Part shown: positions 5,045 through 6,095 of the stretch, in pieces
How the letters are laid out: each line of letters starts with the position of its first letter
Numbering within the stretch: the stretch's first letter is position 1
From: Caldifarciminota bacterium
Lineage (GTDB): Bacteria > WOR-3 > Hydrothermia > UBA1063 > CAJXJZ01
Direction: 5' to 3'
Length of the DNA: 6,095 bases
NCBI GenBank assembly: GCA_027073945.1
Contig: JALTEL010000532.1
Coordinates: 1 to 6,095 of the forward strand
Notes under the pieces: generated by a model
The model's database searches: none
Told to the model about the DNA's origin: nothing
Seen by the model: the letters and a program-made list of their open reading frames with translations, nothing else
Position numbers and translations under genes: made by a program

Positions 5045-6095
5045 ATGAGAAATATTCTTTTTATGACCCCAAGATTTCCTTATCCTCCAGACGAAGGAGG
5101 AAAATTTGATACCTATATGATGCTGAAGGCCCTTGCAAGAAATTTTAACGTGCATCTTTTCTATATCGGAGAAAGCAATAACAATCAGAACAAATTTTTA
5201 AAAGAGACAGGAGTGAAAAAAGTTTTTCATTATTATAAAAAAACAAATAATACCCTTTCGGGTCTTTTACTTAATATAATGTCAAATATTCCATACACGG
5301 TGAGCAAATATCATAGTCCTGAAATCTATACATACCTGAAAAACATAGCGAAATCAGAGGCAATCAAACTTTTGTTAGCCGATCATTTACATATGGCTTA
5401 TTATGCAAAGAGCCTCAAAGAGGAGTTGAAAATCCCGGCTTTTTTAAGAGAGCATAATATAGAATATGAATTGTGGATGGGCATGTACAAAGCAGAAAAA
5501 AATCCTGTAAAAAGGCTGTTTTTTAAAAATCAATTTAAAAAGGTTTTCAAATACGAAAATAAAATTGTTCGTCATTTCAATCTATGTCTTCTAATATCAG
5601 AGAAAGACAGGAAAACTCTCAACAAAACGGCGTATGACATTAAAACTATTGTTGTGCATTCCCCGATTGAACCGGATAGATACATTGCAAAAATTAATCC
5701 AATTCCTCATTCCATTCTATTTATCGGAAATTTTTCATGGCCGCCAAATACTCATGGAATATTGTGGTTTCTGGGAAATGTATGGCCATACATAAAAAAG
5801 AATTTTAAAGATGCTTCGTTATACATCGTCGGGAAAAATCCTCCGGAAAAGTTGTGCGCTTTCGGCGGGAAAAATGATATAGCAGTGACAGGTTATGTTA
5901 AAGATATAAAGCCGTGGATAGCAAAATCCGAGGTGTTTGCCGTCCCTATTTTTTACGGAGGCGGATTAAAAATAAAAATCCTGGAAGCAATGGCTATGGG
6001 CAAGCCCGTTGTATCCACTAATTTCGGTGCAGAAGGACTGGATATCGCAGACGGGCAGCACTTTCTTGCAGCGGATACAGCGCAGGGTTTTATAC
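5045..6095 (+). CDS. Glycosyltransferase, GT4-like, 3' end beyond the window
   Basis: The frame from the ATG at 5045 is open through 350 codons to the right edge, so the C-terminal end is missing; relatives are usually 380-410 residues. It begins MRNILFMTPRFPYPPDEGG, a typical GT-B first strand with a Gly-rich loop. The acceptor domain carries LREHNIEYELW (134-144), a hallmark of one GT4 subgroup. The donor domain starts at LFIGNFSWPPNTHG (225-238), followed by SLYIVGKNPP (258-267), VTGYVKDI (281-288) and the nucleotide-sugar site GGGLKIKILEAMAMGKPVVS (305-324), then GAEGL (328-332). This layout resembles glycosyltransferases of exopolysaccharide and exosortase-associated loci, but I cannot assign the sugar. 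Only a weak ribosome site is visible before 5045. It probably shares a transcript with the glycosyltransferase upstream, from which it differs in most motifs. Confidence 0.9.
   Translation, partial: MRNILFMTPRFPYPPDEGGKFDTYMMLKALARNFNVHLFYIGESNNNQNKFLKETGVKKVFHYYKKTNNTLSGLLLNIMSNIPYTVSKYHSPEIYTYLKNIAKSEAIKLLLADHLHMAYYAKSLKEELKIPAFLREHNIEYELWMGMYKAEKNPVKRLFFKNQFKKVFKYENKIVRHFNLCLLISEKDRKTLNKTAYDIKTIVVHSPIEPDRYIAKINPIPHSILFIGNFSWPPNTHGILWFLGNVWPYIKKNFKDASLYIVGKNPPEKLCAFGGKNDIAVTGYVKDIKPWIAKSEVFAVPIFYGGGLKIKILEAMAMGKPVVSTNFGAEGLDIADGQHFLAADTAQGFI

Noticed and set aside
4984..5109. A 41-codon frame whose ATG overlaps the first glycosyltransferase stop as ATGA.
   Set aside because: It runs out of frame into the start of the second glycosyltransferase, which has clear family motifs from its first residues. 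There is no recognisable protein character.

Overview
The window is an AT-rich bacterial segment holding a metal-uptake ABC transporter operon on the + strand, the RNase P RNA gene on the - strand, and the first two genes of what looks like a surface-polysaccharide region on the + strand. The RNase P RNA is of the ancestral class A type, which argues against Bacillus-type Firmicutes. The solute-binding protein has a plain cleavable signal peptide and no lipoprotein cysteine, which fits a diderm with a periplasm. By my count the RNase P RNA region (3301-3600) is about 52% GC, well above the surrounding genes but too low for a hyperthermophile, so a mesophilic or moderately thermophilic Gram-negative (for example a delta-proteobacterial or Nitrospirota-like lineage) is a reasonable guess. 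I cannot name the organism.

Positions 1-3262: the tail of an unidentified gene (1-117), an unidentified 260-residue protein with a hydrophobic N-terminus (132-914), a ZnuA-like solute-binding protein (918-1712), a ZnuC-like ATPase (1690-2469) and a ZnuB-like permease (2462-3262). Gaps are 14 nt and 3 nt, followed by overlaps of 23 nt and 8 nt, so this is one translationally coupled operon. The binding protein would capture Zn(II) (or possibly Mn(II)) in the periplasm, the permease would carry it across the inner membrane, and the ATPase would power transport. No promoter or metal-regulator operator for the operon lies within the window; it must be upstream of position 1.

Positions 3270-3618: rnpB on the - strand, ending head-on against the permease gene with only about 7 nt between the permease stop codon and the base of helix P1. 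It has a strong sigma-70-type promoter immediately upstream (-35 TTGACA, 17 nt, -10 TATTAT on the - strand).

Positions 3619-3808: a 190-nt divergent intergenic region with the rnpB promoter, a 20-bp imperfect dyad and a plausible + strand promoter for the glycosyltransferases.

Positions 3809-6095: two glycosyltransferases, both of GT-B fold and GT4-like but not close to one another. The second runs off the right edge. They probably begin a cell-envelope polysaccharide cluster that continues beyond the window.

I see no CRISPR array, insertion sequence, tRNA or phage gene. The window looks mostly like ordinary chromosome. The points most worth following up are the unknown protein at the head of the zinc operon, the convergent transporter/rnpB arrangement, and the ligand substitution in the binding protein.
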